A DNA stretch of 64,000 bases from JACOMY01 sp046233115 (GTDB lineage: Bacteria > Pseudomonadota > Alphaproteobacteria > Kiloniellales > JACOMY01). Where the stretch lies: the NCBI GenBank assembly GCA_046233115.1, contig JBJXHM010000013.1:1-64000 (forward strand), given 5' to 3'. Shown piece by piece: positions 53,193 to 63,781 of this stretch (positions within the stretch are counted from its first letter, which is position 1; every line of letters begins with the position of its first letter). The notes beneath the pieces were generated by a model, which did no database searches, was not told the origin of the DNA, and saw only the letters and a list, made by a program, of their open reading frames with translations. Both the position numbers and the translations under genes were made by a program.

Positions 53193-53248
53193 GAAGGACC
53201 CGGTGCGGGCCGGCAGCCCCTGTGCGGATTGCCGGCCCGCCGTCCTTC
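53193..53248 (+). other. Strong intercistronic hairpin after the binding-protein gene
   Basis: GCGGGCCGGCA (53205-53215) pairs exactly with TGCCGGCCCGC (53230-53240). An outer stem GAAGGAC/GTCCTTC (53193-53199 with 53242-53248) extends it. Without a T-run it is more likely an mRNA-stabilising or attenuating element that keeps binding-protein output above permease output. Confidence 0.6.
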
Positions 53249-53281
53249 GGACCTTTCAGTCCCGCCCCCGCCGCCTAGAGC

Positions 53282-54262
53282 ATGCTGGCCTTCATCCTCC
53301 GCCGTCTCGGCCAAGCCGCCATCGTGATGCTGGCCGTGGCCCTGCTGGCCTTCATCATGTTCCGCTTCGTCGGCGATCCGGTGAACCAGATGGTCGGCAT
53401 CGAGACCAGCATGGAGGAGCGGGCGGCACTGCGCGAGCGTCTGGGCCTGAACGACCCGCCGGTCGAGCAGTTCGCCAACTTCGTCTGGAAGGCGGTCCAC
53501 TTCGACTTCGGCATCTCCTATCAATTCAAGGCCCCGGTCTCGGAGCTGCTGGCCAGCCGCCTGCCGGCAACCCTGGAGCTCTCGATCGTCTCGGCCGTGA
53601 TGGCCTTGGTGATCGGTGTACCGATGGGAGTCTACGCCGGGCTGCGGCGCGAATCCTGGCTGTCGCGCATCTTCCTCACGGTCTCGCTGATGGGCGTCGC
53701 GCTGCCGACCTTCCTGATCGGCATCCTCCTGATCTACGTCTTCTCGGTGCTGCTGGGCTGGCTGCCCTCCTTCGGACGCGGACAGACGGTGGACCTGGGC
53801 TTCTGGACCACCGGGCTTCTGACCCTCTCCGGCCTCAAGTCGCTGATCCTGCCGGCGATCACCCTGGCGCTGTTCCAGCTCACCTTGATCATGCGCCTGG
53901 TGCGCGCCGAGATCATGGAGGTGCTGCGCACCGACTTCATCAAGTTCGCCCGCGCCCGCGGCCTGAAGCCGAGAGCGGTCAACTTCGGCCACGCGCTGAA
54001 GAACGCGCTCGTGCCGGTCATCACCATCACCGGCCTGCAGCTCGGCTCGGTCATCGCCTTTGCCATCATCACCGAGACGGTGTTCCAGTGGCCCGGCATG
54101 GGCCTCTTGTTCCTGCAGGCGGTGCAGAACGTCGACATCCCGATCATGTCGGCCTACCTGCTGCTGATCGCCTTCCTCTTCGTCGCCATCAACCTGGGCG
54201 TCGACCTGCTCTACTTCGCTGTCGACCCGCGCCTGCGCGTCAGTCGCGCCGGCGGGCACTAG
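53282..54262 (+). CDS. Peptide-type ABC transporter permease (DppB type)
   Basis: Inner-membrane permease of 326 residues: N-terminal LAFILRRLGQAAIVMLAVALLAFIMFR, the G-L-N-D-P loop (LGLNDPPVEQF), several membrane segments, and the EAA-like loop MRLVRAEIMEVLRTDFIKFARARGLKPRAVNFGHALKNAL split here only by wording. The ribosome site is weak, consistent with coupling to the upstream message. DppC follows 10 bases later. Confidence 0.93.
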   Translation: MLAFILRRLGQAAIVMLAVALLAFIMFRFVGDPVNQMVGIETSMEERAALRERLGLNDPPVEQFANFVWKAVHFDFGISYQFKAPVSELLASRLPATLELSIVSAVMALVIGVPMGVYAGLRRESWLSRIFLTVSLMGVALPTFLIGILLIYVFSVLLGWLPSFGRGQTVDLGFWTTGLLTLSGLKSLILPAITLALFQLTLIMRLVRAEIMEVLRTDFIKFARARGLKPRAVNFGHALKNALVPVITITGLQLGSVIAFAIITETVFQWPGMGLLFLQAVQNVDIPIMSAYLLLIAFLFVAINLGVDLLYFAVDPRLRVSRAGGH

Positions 54263-54272
54263 GAGGCGCGCC

Positions 54273-55223
54273 ATGACCGACATGGTTCCGCCAAGCGCAC
54301 CCTCGGGCAGCAAGAGCTGGTGGGCGCGCGCCAAGGACAGCGACCTGCTCTATTCCTTCCGCCGCTCCTGGCTGGCGCAGGTCTCGGCCTTCGTGACCCT
54401 GGTCTTCATCCTGGTCGCCCTCTTCGCGCCGCTGATTGCCCCCTTCAATCCCTATGACCTCAGCCAGGTCAGCCTGATGGACTCACTGATCCCGCCGGTC
54501 TGGGTCGAGGGCGGTGAGCCGCAATTCCTGCTGGGCACCGACGACCAGGGCCGCGACATCCTCTCGACCATCATGTACGGCGCCCGCATCTCGATCTTCG
54601 TCGGGCTGGCCTCGGTCCTCTTCGCCGCCACCCTGGGGGTCTCGCTGGGCCTGCTGTCGGGCTACATGGGCGGGGCGGTCGACGCCCTGATCATGCGCCT
54701 GGCCGACATCCAGCTCACCTTCCCCGCGATCCTGATCGCGCTCCTGATCGACGGCATCGCCGCGGCCCTGCTGGGCGGACAGGAGGACGCCTTCACCGCC
54801 TATGCGGTGCTGACGCTCTCGATCGGGCTGGCCTCCTGGGTGCAGTTCGCACGCACGGTGCGCGGCTCCACCCTGGTCGAGAAGAACAAGGAGTACGTCC
54901 AAGCCGCCCGCATCATCGGCCGCCATCCGCTGGCGATCATGGTGCGCCACGTGCTGCCCAACGTGCTGGGGCCGGTGCTGGTCATCGCCACCATCAACCT
55001 GGCGCTGGCAATCATCCTGGAGGCGACCCTGAGCTTCCTCGGCGTCGGCGTGCCGGTGACCGAGCCCTCGCTCGGCACCCTGATCCGCGTCGGCAACGAC
55101 TTCCTCTTCTCCGGCGAGTGGTGGATCACCTTCTTCCCGGGCCTGGCGCTGGCGGTGCTGGCGCTGGCGGTCAACCTGCTGGGCGACTGGCTGCGCGACG
55201 CCCTCAACCCCAAGCTCCGGTAA
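54273..55223 (+). CDS. Peptide-type ABC transporter permease (DppC type)
   Basis: Second permease, 316 residues: N-terminal cytoplasmic segment, TM near 40, LLGTDDQGRDILSTIMYGARISIFVG, the coupling loop around VEKNKEYVQAARIIGRHPLAIMVRH with LPNVLGPVLV, and the terminal LLGDWLRDALNPKL, all standard for DppC/OppC. AGGAGGCGCGCC precedes the ATG. The insertion SLMDSLIPPVWVEGGEPQFL before the GTDDQGRD motif is typical of alphaproteobacterial members. Confidence 0.93.
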   Translation: MTDMVPPSAPSGSKSWWARAKDSDLLYSFRRSWLAQVSAFVTLVFILVALFAPLIAPFNPYDLSQVSLMDSLIPPVWVEGGEPQFLLGTDDQGRDILSTIMYGARISIFVGLASVLFAATLGVSLGLLSGYMGGAVDALIMRLADIQLTFPAILIALLIDGIAAALLGGQEDAFTAYAVLTLSIGLASWVQFARTVRGSTLVEKNKEYVQAARIIGRHPLAIMVRHVLPNVLGPVLVIATINLALAIILEATLSFLGVGVPVTEPSLGTLIRVGNDFLFSGEWWITFFPGLALAVLALAVNLLGDWLRDALNPKLR

Positions 55224-55227
55224 GCCC

Positions 55228-57265
<2,038 letters not shown>

Positions 57266-57277
57266 GGAAGCAACCCC

Positions 57278-58465
57278 ATGTCCAGTCTCTATGCCGGCGG
57301 TAAGATCTTCGACGGGGAGTCGATGCTGGAGGGCCAGGCCCTGCTGGTCGAGGGCGAGACCATCGCCCGCATCGCCCCCCTGGCCGAGTTCGAGGGCTTT
57401 GCCGGGGAACGCATCGACACCACGGGCGCAACCCTGCTGCCCGGCCTGATCGACTGCCACGTCCACCTGAACTTCACCGCCTCCGGCGACCCGCGCGGCA
57501 GCCTGGACAAGATGGGCCCCGGCCAGATCGTGCTGACCGCGCTGGCCAACGCGCAGAAGAGCCTGGCCGGCGGCATCACCGCACTGCGCGACTGCGGCGG
57601 CAAGGACTACCTGGAGTTCGCGGTCCGGGACGCCTGCAACAACGGCACCTTCCTCGGCCCCACCATCCGCTGCGCCGGCCGCATGATCTGCATGACCGGC
57701 GGCCACGGCAACTACACGGCCCGGGTGGCCGACGGCGTGGACGAGGTGGTGAAGGCGGTGCGCGAGCAGGTGCATGCCGGCAGCGACCTGGTCAAGATCA
57801 TGGCCACCGGTGGGGTGATGACCCCCGGCGTGAACCCGCAGGACGCCCACTACAGCGCCGAGGAGATGGCCGCCGGCATCGCCGAGGGCCACCGCTTCCA
57901 CCGCCCCTGCGCCAGCCACGCCCAGGGCCGCGAGGGCATCATGAACGCGGTCATGGGCGGCATCGATTCGATCGAGCACGGCATCTTCATGGACGAGGTC
58001 TGCGTCCAGGCGATGCTGGAGCGCGGCACCACCCTGGTTCCCACCCTCTCGGCCATCACGAACATCCTGGCCAATGCCGAGCGCGGGGTGCCCGACTTCA
58101 TCATCAAGAAGGCGCGCGACGTCGAGACCCCGCACCGCCGCTCGATCAAGATGTACTATGAGGCCGGCGGCAAGATCGCGATGGGAACCGACGCCGGCAC
58201 GCCCTACAACACCCATGGCGACAACGCCCTGGAGCTGGCCTACATGGTTGAGGTCGGGATGAAGCCGATCGACGTGCTGAAGGCGGCCACCGTCAACGCC
58301 GCCGAGCTCAACCGACTGGACCACCAGGGCCGCCTGGCCGAGGGCAAGCTGGCCGACCTGCTGCTGGTCGACGGCGACCCCAGCGAAGACATCGCCATGG
58401 CCGCCGAGACCGCCAACCACCGCCGGGTGGTGAAGGCCGGCGTGGTGGCGAAGGAGCGGGGGTAA
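57278..58465 (+). CDS. Metal-dependent amidohydrolase (prolidase-like)
   Basis: Amidohydrolase-superfamily enzyme of 395 residues. Metal ligands are all visible: H-x-H in LIDCHVHL, Lys in DLVKIMATGG (carboxylated bridging ligand), His in CASHAQG, His in SIEHG, and Asp in AMGTDAGTP. Domain composition is an N-terminal and C-terminal composite sheet (GGKIFDGESM, GRLAEGKLADLLLVDGDP). This subgroup includes Xaa-Pro dipeptidases and related carboxypeptidases. It follows dppF by 12 bases, so it probably hydrolyses the imported substrate in the cytoplasm. Confidence 0.87.
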   Translation: MSSLYAGGKIFDGESMLEGQALLVEGETIARIAPLAEFEGFAGERIDTTGATLLPGLIDCHVHLNFTASGDPRGSLDKMGPGQIVLTALANAQKSLAGGITALRDCGGKDYLEFAVRDACNNGTFLGPTIRCAGRMICMTGGHGNYTARVADGVDEVVKAVREQVHAGSDLVKIMATGGVMTPGVNPQDAHYSAEEMAAGIAEGHRFHRPCASHAQGREGIMNAVMGGIDSIEHGIFMDEVCVQAMLERGTTLVPTLSAITNILANAERGVPDFIIKKARDVETPHRRSIKMYYEAGGKIAMGTDAGTPYNTHGDNALELAYMVEVGMKPIDVLKAATVNAAELNRLDHQGRLAEGKLADLLLVDGDPSEDIAMAAETANHRRVVKAGVVAKERG

Positions 58466-58628
58466 GGCCCCTACTCCTTCCTAGAGCCTTCCTTGGAAAG
58501 CGCCTGCCCGCCGCGCCCACTCGGTCAGGCGCGCGGTGGCAGTGGCGTCACGCGTTCCGGCGCCGCCCCTGGTCGCGCGCTTGTCCAGCACTGTGCTTAC
58601 TACTCCCTCTCGGCCCTGGTCTCTATAG

Positions 58629-58657
58629 TTGACTATATGAAGAATTGATGCAATCAT
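58629..58657 (+). promoter_or_regulatory. Possible promoter of the patatin-like gene
   Basis: TTGACT (58629-58634) is a good -35 element with AATCAT 17 bases later, in an AT-rich patch of an otherwise GC-rich gap. The -10 is weak. GAGGGGG serves as ribosome site before the ATG at 58709. Confidence 0.4.
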
Positions 58658-58708
58658 AGATCAAAAGTTACTGTCCTGCACAGACACTATCTGCTGAGGG
58701 GGCTTGCG

Positions 58709-60478
58709 ATGCGTGAGTGTGATTTGATCATGAAGGGCGGCATCACCTCGGGTGTGGTCTATCCCTTCGCGATTACCAAGATCGCCGCAAGTTATCGCCT
58801 GTGTGGCATCGGCGGATCCTCCGCAGGCGCCATCGCGGCCGCACTGGCTGCAGCGGCCGAGCGACGGCGGCAGATCTCGCCTGAAAAATCGGACATGGCT
58901 GGGTTCGACGAGATCGAAACGATCGCCGAGGGCCTGGCAAAGGACATGGGGTCCTTGCTGCAGCCCTCGCCGGACATGAAGGGCCTCTACAGCATCCTCC
59001 TGGCAACGGTCGAAGGCGACGGCTCCAAGTGGAAAGCCGTGGCGCTAGCGCTCTTGCGGGAGAACAAGACGGCCGTCGTCGTAGGGGCAGTCCTGCTGCT
59101 CCTGGGCATTGTCCTGGCCCTCGTCCTCTGCAGCTTCTGGTTTGCGGCTCTCGCCGTCCTGGTCGGGATCCTGACCACACTTGGGATGGTCGCCGTCTCA
59201 CTCTACAAGTCGGTCATGCGGGATCTGCCCCGCAACGACTACGGCATGCTGCCCGGCATCACGCAGCCAGGCCACAGCAAGCCCGGACTGACCGACTGGC
59301 TGGCGGACCAGATCGACATCGTGAGCGGCAATCTGGGGCCGGACGGCCGACCGGGCGACCCACTGACCGTCGGGCAGCTCGAAAAGGCCGAGGTCGAGCT
59401 CGCCGCAATGACGACCGACCTCAGCAGCCAGAGGCCCTTCCAACTGCCCTTGCGGACGGCGCACCACTTCTTCTCGAAGGCGGAGTTCGAGAAACTCTTT
59501 CCCCAGCGCGTGGTGCGCTACCTGATCGGGGACGCGACCCCGGCGGACGCGACCGGGGATGGGGGACCGGACGACCTCTACCCGCTCAGGCCCGGGGGCG
59601 ACTTTCCGGTGCTGCTTTGCGCCCGCCTCTCCCTCAGCTTCCCGATGCTGATCCGGGCCGTACCGCTCTGGCGCAAGGACTACGGGATCGAGACCGAGGA
59701 CGGCAGTGCCGGCGCCTGGCGACGCTGCGTCTTCTCCGACGGCGGCATCTCGTCGAACCTGCCGGTGCATTTCTTCGATGCCTGGCTGCCGCGCAGACCC
59801 ACCTTCGGGATCGCCCTGACCGCTTGGGAGAAGGCAAGACACGGCGAGCAGCGCGTCTACCTGAGCGACCGGCCAAGGCAGAACACCAACCTGCCGATCC
59901 GTCCGATTAAGGGCCTCGGCGGCTTCCTCTTCTCGATCGTCAACGCGGCGAAGGACTGGCAGGACACGCTGCAGACCCGGCTGCCCGGCTTCGCGGAACG
60001 CATCGTCGAGATCCGCCTGGACGAAAGCAAAGAGGGCGGCATGAACCTCTCGATGGAGGAAGAGACCATCGATCGGCTGCAAGAACTGGGCCGCAAAGCG
60101 GGATGCAAGCTGGCGACCGAGTTCAAGTTCGACGAGAACCGTTGGCGCCGCGCCCTCTCCCTGTTGCCGGAGGTCGAGGCCTCGCTCGAGGCCTTTGCAG
60201 AGTCCTACGATACGGCACCTCCCGGCCAGTCCGACCTGACCTATGCCCAACTGCTTACCGCCTACCAGCCGGATCGATACAAGCCAGAGAAGGCCTGGAG
60301 GCAGGAGGTGCTGTCGCCCTTCGCGGAGAGCCTGGCAGCAATCGGTCGCAAGGTGGCCGACGATCGGGGGAAGGCCGGCCAGACGATCGTTCAGAAGGGC
60401 AAGATACCGTCCCAGGATGCCGGCATGCGCCTCCTGGCCGAGGCGGACCGGCGCCCGCAAAAACAGTCCGAATCCTAG
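58709..60478 (+). CDS. Patatin-like phospholipase with internal membrane segments
   Basis: Protein of 589 residues. The patatin Ser-Asp dyad is present: oxyanion glycines in MKGGITSGVVY, nucleophile S38 in GGSSAG (GxSxG) and D344 in FSDGGISSN. Between the two, residues about 121-165 form two hydrophobic segments (VVVGAVLLLLGIVLALVLC and FAALAVLVGILTTLGMVAVSLY), so the hydrolase would be membrane-anchored with the active site completed by sequence on both sides. The C-terminal 200 residues are hydrophilic and unknown. It lies alone between the amidohydrolase and palindromic repeats. Patatin-like effectors occur in several anti-phage systems, but no sensor gene adjoins this one; lipid turnover is equally possible. 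Confidence 0.8.
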   Translation: MRECDLIMKGGITSGVVYPFAITKIAASYRLCGIGGSSAGAIAAALAAAAERRRQISPEKSDMAGFDEIETIAEGLAKDMGSLLQPSPDMKGLYSILLATVEGDGSKWKAVALALLRENKTAVVVGAVLLLLGIVLALVLCSFWFAALAVLVGILTTLGMVAVSLYKSVMRDLPRNDYGMLPGITQPGHSKPGLTDWLADQIDIVSGNLGPDGRPGDPLTVGQLEKAEVELAAMTTDLSSQRPFQLPLRTAHHFFSKAEFEKLFPQRVVRYLIGDATPADATGDGGPDDLYPLRPGGDFPVLLCARLSLSFPMLIRAVPLWRKDYGIETEDGSAGAWRRCVFSDGGISSNLPVHFFDAWLPRRPTFGIALTAWEKARHGEQRVYLSDRPRQNTNLPIRPIKGLGGFLFSIVNAAKDWQDTLQTRLPGFAERIVEIRLDESKEGGMNLSMEEETIDRLQELGRKAGCKLATEFKFDENRWRRALSLLPEVEASLEAFAESYDTAPPGQSDLTYAQLLTAYQPDRYKPEKAWRQEVLSPFAESLAAIGRKVADDRGKAGQTIVQKGKIPSQDAGMRLLAEADRRPQKQSES

Positions 60479-60861
60479 CCCCCGCCGAGACGGGGAGCGC
60501 CGTCAAGCCGACACGTCACCGTCTCAGTCGGCATGGCCGGGTCGAACCCACTGCCGCCCGATTGAGCAAATTTGGCTGCAGCTTCCTGCATGATCACTGT
60601 CACCCCCGGACTTGATCCCGGGGTCCACGTGTTGGTGTCGCGGTGATCTGGAGAACCGGGGCGCGAAACCAAAACGTAGATGGCCGGGGTAAGCCCGGCC
60701 ATGACGGTTTTAGGGGATAAAGGCGACTGAGCATCGAACGTCTATCCTGTGGTCGGATCTTAACCGGGCAGCTGTAGGTCGATCCCGGCCACGACAAGCG
60801 CGGTTCCACGCCCCAACCTTGCCCCCTAGGATAGGTCCCAACAGCATCCAGGGAGCCCTCC
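60479..60861. repeat. Gap rich in palindromic repeats
   Basis: The 383 bases hold no gene. A hairpin with CCCCGG/CCGGGG arms lies at 60600-60626. A 27-base palindrome (ATGGCCGGG...CCCGGCCAT) at 60679-60705 differs from the one at 16551-16577 at only two loop-side positions. Weaker related fragments occur at about 60530-60560 and 60760-60800. The whole looks like a nest of REP-type elements. Confidence 0.65.
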
Positions 60862-61281
60862 ATGCCAGCCATGATCTCGTTCCGTTCGGTGGTCGATCCG
60901 GCCCACTGCGATTTTCTCGGGCACATGAACGTGTCGCGCTACTTCGCGGCCTGTTCCGACGGCGTCTTCGCCTTCCAGTCGGAACTGGGGCTCACCCCCA
61001 GGGACATGCGCGAGGGGCGTCGGCTCTCCTTCGCCGTCGTCCATGCCGAGAGCGACTTCAAGGCCGAGCTCTCCGCCGGCGACGTCATCCGCCTGGAAAC
61101 CTCGATCGTGCAGATCGGCTCCAAGTCCATGACCTTCCGCCATCGCCTGATCCGCTGCGAGGACGAGACCCTGGCCTTCGAGACCCTGTTCACCTGCGTG
61201 CTGCTGAACCTGGAGACACGCCGGGCTGCCCCCCTCCCCGACGACCTCCGAGAAACGGCGGCGACGTGGTTGGACTCCTGA
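60862..61281 (+). CDS. Hotdog-fold acyl-CoA thioesterase (4HBT family)
   Basis: Protein of 139 residues: ISFRSVVDPAHCDFLGHMNVSRYFAACSDG is the 4HBT hotdog start with the catalytic-type aspartate in CDFLGHMN. A central helix and sheets (FAVVHAESDFKAELSAGDVIRLE) and a strand ending TLFTCVLLNLETRR follow. It probably hydrolyses a small acyl-CoA; the substrate is unknown. AGGGAG precedes the ATG at 60862; the next in-frame ATG (60871) is also possible. It is 198 bases upstream of soxC with its own promoter between. Confidence 0.82.
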   Translation: MPAMISFRSVVDPAHCDFLGHMNVSRYFAACSDGVFAFQSELGLTPRDMREGRRLSFAVVHAESDFKAELSAGDVIRLETSIVQIGSKSMTFRHRLIRCEDETLAFETLFTCVLLNLETRRAAPLPDDLRETAATWLDS

Positions 61282-61332
61282 GCCACCGCAAGACACAAAA
61301 GAAAGACGGCACAATAGATTAACAATAGGCTG

Positions 61333-61361
61333 TTGTAATTCCTGGATTATTAAGATATAAT
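61333..61361 (+). promoter_or_regulatory. Strong sigma-70-type promoter upstream of soxC
   Basis: TTGTAA (61333-61338), a 17-base spacer and TATAAT (61356-61361) lie in an AT-rich island before the sulfite dehydrogenase genes. This leaves an untranslated leader of about 110 bases. Confidence 0.65.
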
Positions 61362-61479
61362 ACATCTAGAAAACATATAATTACAGTACCGCATCGCAAC
61401 AATGCGGGGCGGTTGTGACTCCGGAGCGACGGCTTCTGGAGAAGGGACGGACTTGTCCCACGAACAGGGGGATCACGCC

Positions 61480-62784
61480 ATGCGCGAGACGACCGGGAAG
61501 CCTTTGCCGCTGGAGGCGGTCGCCGGCGGCGGCCTGCTCAGCCGGCGGCTTCTGCTGGGCAGCGGTCTGGCGCTGGGCGGTGCGGCGGCCGGCCTCGGCA
61601 TGGCCGGCGCGGTGCGGGCGGAGGCGACGCCGCCAGCCGGAGTCAATCCGGACTGGGTGACGACCGAGGGGCTGCCGGTGCGCGGCTACGGCCTGCCGGC
61701 GCCGCAGGAGGCCTATGTCCGGCGCGCGCTGATCCAGCCCTACCAGGACCTGGCACCCGCCTTCAGCTTCTCCGGCACGCCGCTGCAGCACCTGGAGGGC
61801 ACCATCACGCCGAACGGCCTGCACTACGAGGTGCACCACGGCGGCCGGCCGAAGCTGGACCCGGCGCGGCACCGCCTGATGATCCACGGCCTGGTCGAGC
61901 GCCCGCTGGCCTTCGACCTGGAGAGCCTGACGCGCTATCCCACGCTCAGCGCCACCCACTTCCTGGAGTGCTCCGGCAACTCCTTCTTCAACGCCATCCT
62001 GCCGGAGCCGATGCAGGCCGGCTGCGACCTGCTGCACGGCCTGGTCTCCAACGCCGAGTGGGCGGGAGTGCCGCTGGCGGTGCTGCTGGACGAGGCCGGG
62101 GTGAAGCCGGAGGGGCGCTGGGCGATCGCGGTCGGCAACGACGCGCCGAGCCTGGCCCGCTCGATCCCGGTCGAGAAGCTGATGACCGACGGCCTGCTGG
62201 CGCTCTACCAGAACGGCGAGCGGCTGCGGCCCGAGCAGGGCTATCCCATGCGCCTGCTGCTGCCGGGCTGGGAGGGCAACATGAACGTGAAGTGGGTGAC
62301 CAGCCTCTGGATCACCGACGTGCCGGCCCACACCAAGGACGAGTCGGGCGAGTACACCGAGCTGCTGGCCGACGGCGGGGCGGTGAAGTTCACCTTCGGC
62401 ATGGGGGTGAAGTCGGTGATCACCCGCCCCTCGGCCACCCTGACGATGAGCGGCCCCGGCCTCTACGAGATCTCCGGCCTGGCCTGGTCCGGCGCCGGCC
62501 GAGTGCGCAAGGTGGAGCTCTCGGCCGACGGCGGCCGGAGCTGGGCCGAGGCGGCACTGGCCGAGCCGGTGCTGCCGCGCGCGCTCACCCGCTTCCGCCT
62601 GCCCTGGCGCTGGGACGGCGGCGCAGCCGAGCTGATGAGCCGGGCCGAGGACGAGAGCGGCGCGGTGCAGCCGACCCGCACCCTCTGGAAGACCCGCTAC
62701 GACCCGAGCAACTTCCTGCACTACAACGCCATCCAGGCCTGGCGCGTGACGCCGGGGGGAGCGGTGGAAAATGTCTACACCTAG
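61480..62784 (+). CDS. soxC: Sulfite dehydrogenase SoxC-type, molybdopterin subunit
   Basis: Periplasmic molybdoenzyme of 434 residues. Tat signal with SRRLLLGSGLALGG near residue 25, then a sulfite-oxidase fold: FSFSGTPLQHLEGTITPNGLHYEVHHGG, molybdenum-ligand cysteine C164 in HFLECSGNS, GVPLAVLLDEAGV, LPGWEGNMNVKWV and a C-terminal dimerisation domain (VKSVITRPSATL, VELSADGG). Start at 61480 after a GGGGGAT site. It oxidises sulfite, or sulfur-bound intermediates if in the thiosulfate Sox complex, passing electrons to the cytochrome encoded next. No soxXAYZB genes are in the window, so simple sulfite oxidation, matching SuyAB output, is the likelier role. Confidence 0.9.
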   Translation: MRETTGKPLPLEAVAGGGLLSRRLLLGSGLALGGAAAGLGMAGAVRAEATPPAGVNPDWVTTEGLPVRGYGLPAPQEAYVRRALIQPYQDLAPAFSFSGTPLQHLEGTITPNGLHYEVHHGGRPKLDPARHRLMIHGLVERPLAFDLESLTRYPTLSATHFLECSGNSFFNAILPEPMQAGCDLLHGLVSNAEWAGVPLAVLLDEAGVKPEGRWAIAVGNDAPSLARSIPVEKLMTDGLLALYQNGERLRPEQGYPMRLLLPGWEGNMNVKWVTSLWITDVPAHTKDESGEYTELLADGGAVKFTFGMGVKSVITRPSATLTMSGPGLYEISGLAWSGAGRVRKVELSADGGRSWAEAALAEPVLPRALTRFRLPWRWDGGAAELMSRAEDESGAVQPTRTLWKTRYDPSNFLHYNAIQAWRVTPGGAVENVYT

Positions 62785-63295
62785 GATCCTGGCCACGGCC
62801 GCCCTGCTGCTCGCCGCCACCACGGCGGTGCGCGCAGAGAGCCCCAACCTCGGCCAGCCGCTGGCGCCCGAGGAGATCCCGCTCTATGCCGTCTACGTCC
62901 TGCCCGACGGCCGCGGCCTGCCGCCCGGCGGCGGCACGGCGCTGGAGGGGGAGGCGCTCTACCAGGGCTTCTGCGCGGCCTGTCACGGTGCGACGGGTGT
63001 CGAGGGCCCGATCACCCCACCGGTCGGCCCGAACGAGATCTGGCCCAAGCCGGCCGGCCGCCACTGGCCCTACGCGACGACCCTGTTCGACTACATCCGC
63101 CGCGCGATGCCCTTCAACGCGCCGAAGTCCCTGACCGACGAGGAGGTCTACGCCATCACCGCCTACATCCTCCACCGCAACGGCCTGATCCCCGAGGACG
63201 CGGAGATGAACGGCCAGACCCTGCCGCAGGTGCAGATGCCAAAACGCGACGGCTTCATCGACGTGTGGGAGAAGCAGGGGGAGAGGCCTTGGTGA
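62771..63295 (+). CDS. c-type cytochrome partner of SoxC (SoxD-like, single haem)
   Basis: Periplasmic cytochrome of 174 residues. Signal peptide RILATAALLLAATTAVRA; one haem site C68-A-A-C71-H72; a Met ligand candidate in AMPFNAPKSL, followed by DEEVYAITAYILHRNGLIPE. It overlaps soxC by 14 bases, so the two are coupled. SoxD of Paracoccus is about twice as long with two haem domains; this short form corresponds to the N-terminal haem domain, as in many alphaproteobacteria. It would accept electrons from the molybdenum subunit and pass them to the respiratory chain. Confidence 0.87.
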   Translation: MSTPRILATAALLLAATTAVRAESPNLGQPLAPEEIPLYAVYVLPDGRGLPPGGGTALEGEALYQGFCAACHGATGVEGPITPPVGPNEIWPKPAGRHWPYATTLFDYIRRAMPFNAPKSLTDEEVYAITAYILHRNGLIPEDAEMNGQTLPQVQMPKRDGFIDVWEKQGERPW

Positions 63296-63383
63296 AGGGC
63301 GAGCAATATCTGATACCAGGACCGGGGCGCTCGGGAAGTGTCTCAGCTGGAAATTTGACCGCGCCTCGCGCGATCCCCACCTA

Positions 63384-63403
63384 TATGCATAGTGCTACGC
63401 ATA
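63384..63403. promoter_or_regulatory. 20-bp palindrome upstream of vapD-like gene
   Basis: TATGCATAG-TG-CTACGCATA: 9-bp arms with one mismatch, ending 15 bases before the vapD start. It is the size and place of an autoregulatory operator. Confidence 0.6.
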
Positions 63404-63418
63404 AATGAGGACGCGTTC

Positions 63419-63781
63419 ATGGCTCAGTACGCTATTGCATTCGATTTGAACACCCGTGCAATGCGGGACGACGGACTCTCTTCAGCCGAGATCACAGCAG
63501 TCTATCAGCGAGAAATCCCAGACGCCTTGGCGTCCTGCGGCTTCACGGCTCATCCGCAGGGGTCCCTTTATCATACTGAGCAGGACCAAGATCCGATCAC
63601 GGCTGTCATGCGCCTCCAAGGATCGCTCCAGAATGGAGCCCCTCGGTTCTGTCAGTATGTTAGCCGCGTTCACGTCTTCCGGATGGAGGAGTGGAGTGAT
63701 GTTACTGACCTAATCTCTGGACATCCGGCAGCGGGCGCACCAGAAGCCGAAGAAGAGTTTGAGGAGGCCGAGCTTGCCTAA
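63419..63781 (+). CDS. vapD: VapD-like endoribonuclease (toxin-type)
   Basis: Protein of 120 residues. The core matches VapD, a Cas2-fold RNase: YAIAFDLNTRAM at the N-terminus, IPDALASCGFTAHPQGSLYHTEQDQ with the G-S-x-Y motif, and RVHVFRMEEWSDVTDLI at the end. The active aspartate is expected in AFDL. An acidic tail (EAEEEFEEAEL) follows, less usual for VapD. TGAGGA lies seven bases before the ATG at 63419. It overlaps the next gene by 8 bases, suggesting a toxin-antitoxin arrangement. Confidence 0.82.
   Translation: MAQYAIAFDLNTRAMRDDGLSSAEITAVYQREIPDALASCGFTAHPQGSLYHTEQDQDPITAVMRLQGSLQNGAPRFCQYVSRVHVFRMEEWSDVTDLISGHPAAGAPEAEEEFEEAELA

Noticed and set aside
58480..58600. Minus-strand open stretch (about 37 codons, reading VLDKRATRGGAGTRD) after the amidohydrolase gene
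   Set aside because: It has no start codon or ribosome site and I could not match it to any family; it could be a gene remnant but evidence is too thin.
63419..63781. Cas2 of a CRISPR system
   Set aside because: The fold is shared with Cas2, but motifs (AFDL, QGSLY, EEWSDVTDL) are those of VapD and no other cas gene or array is present.
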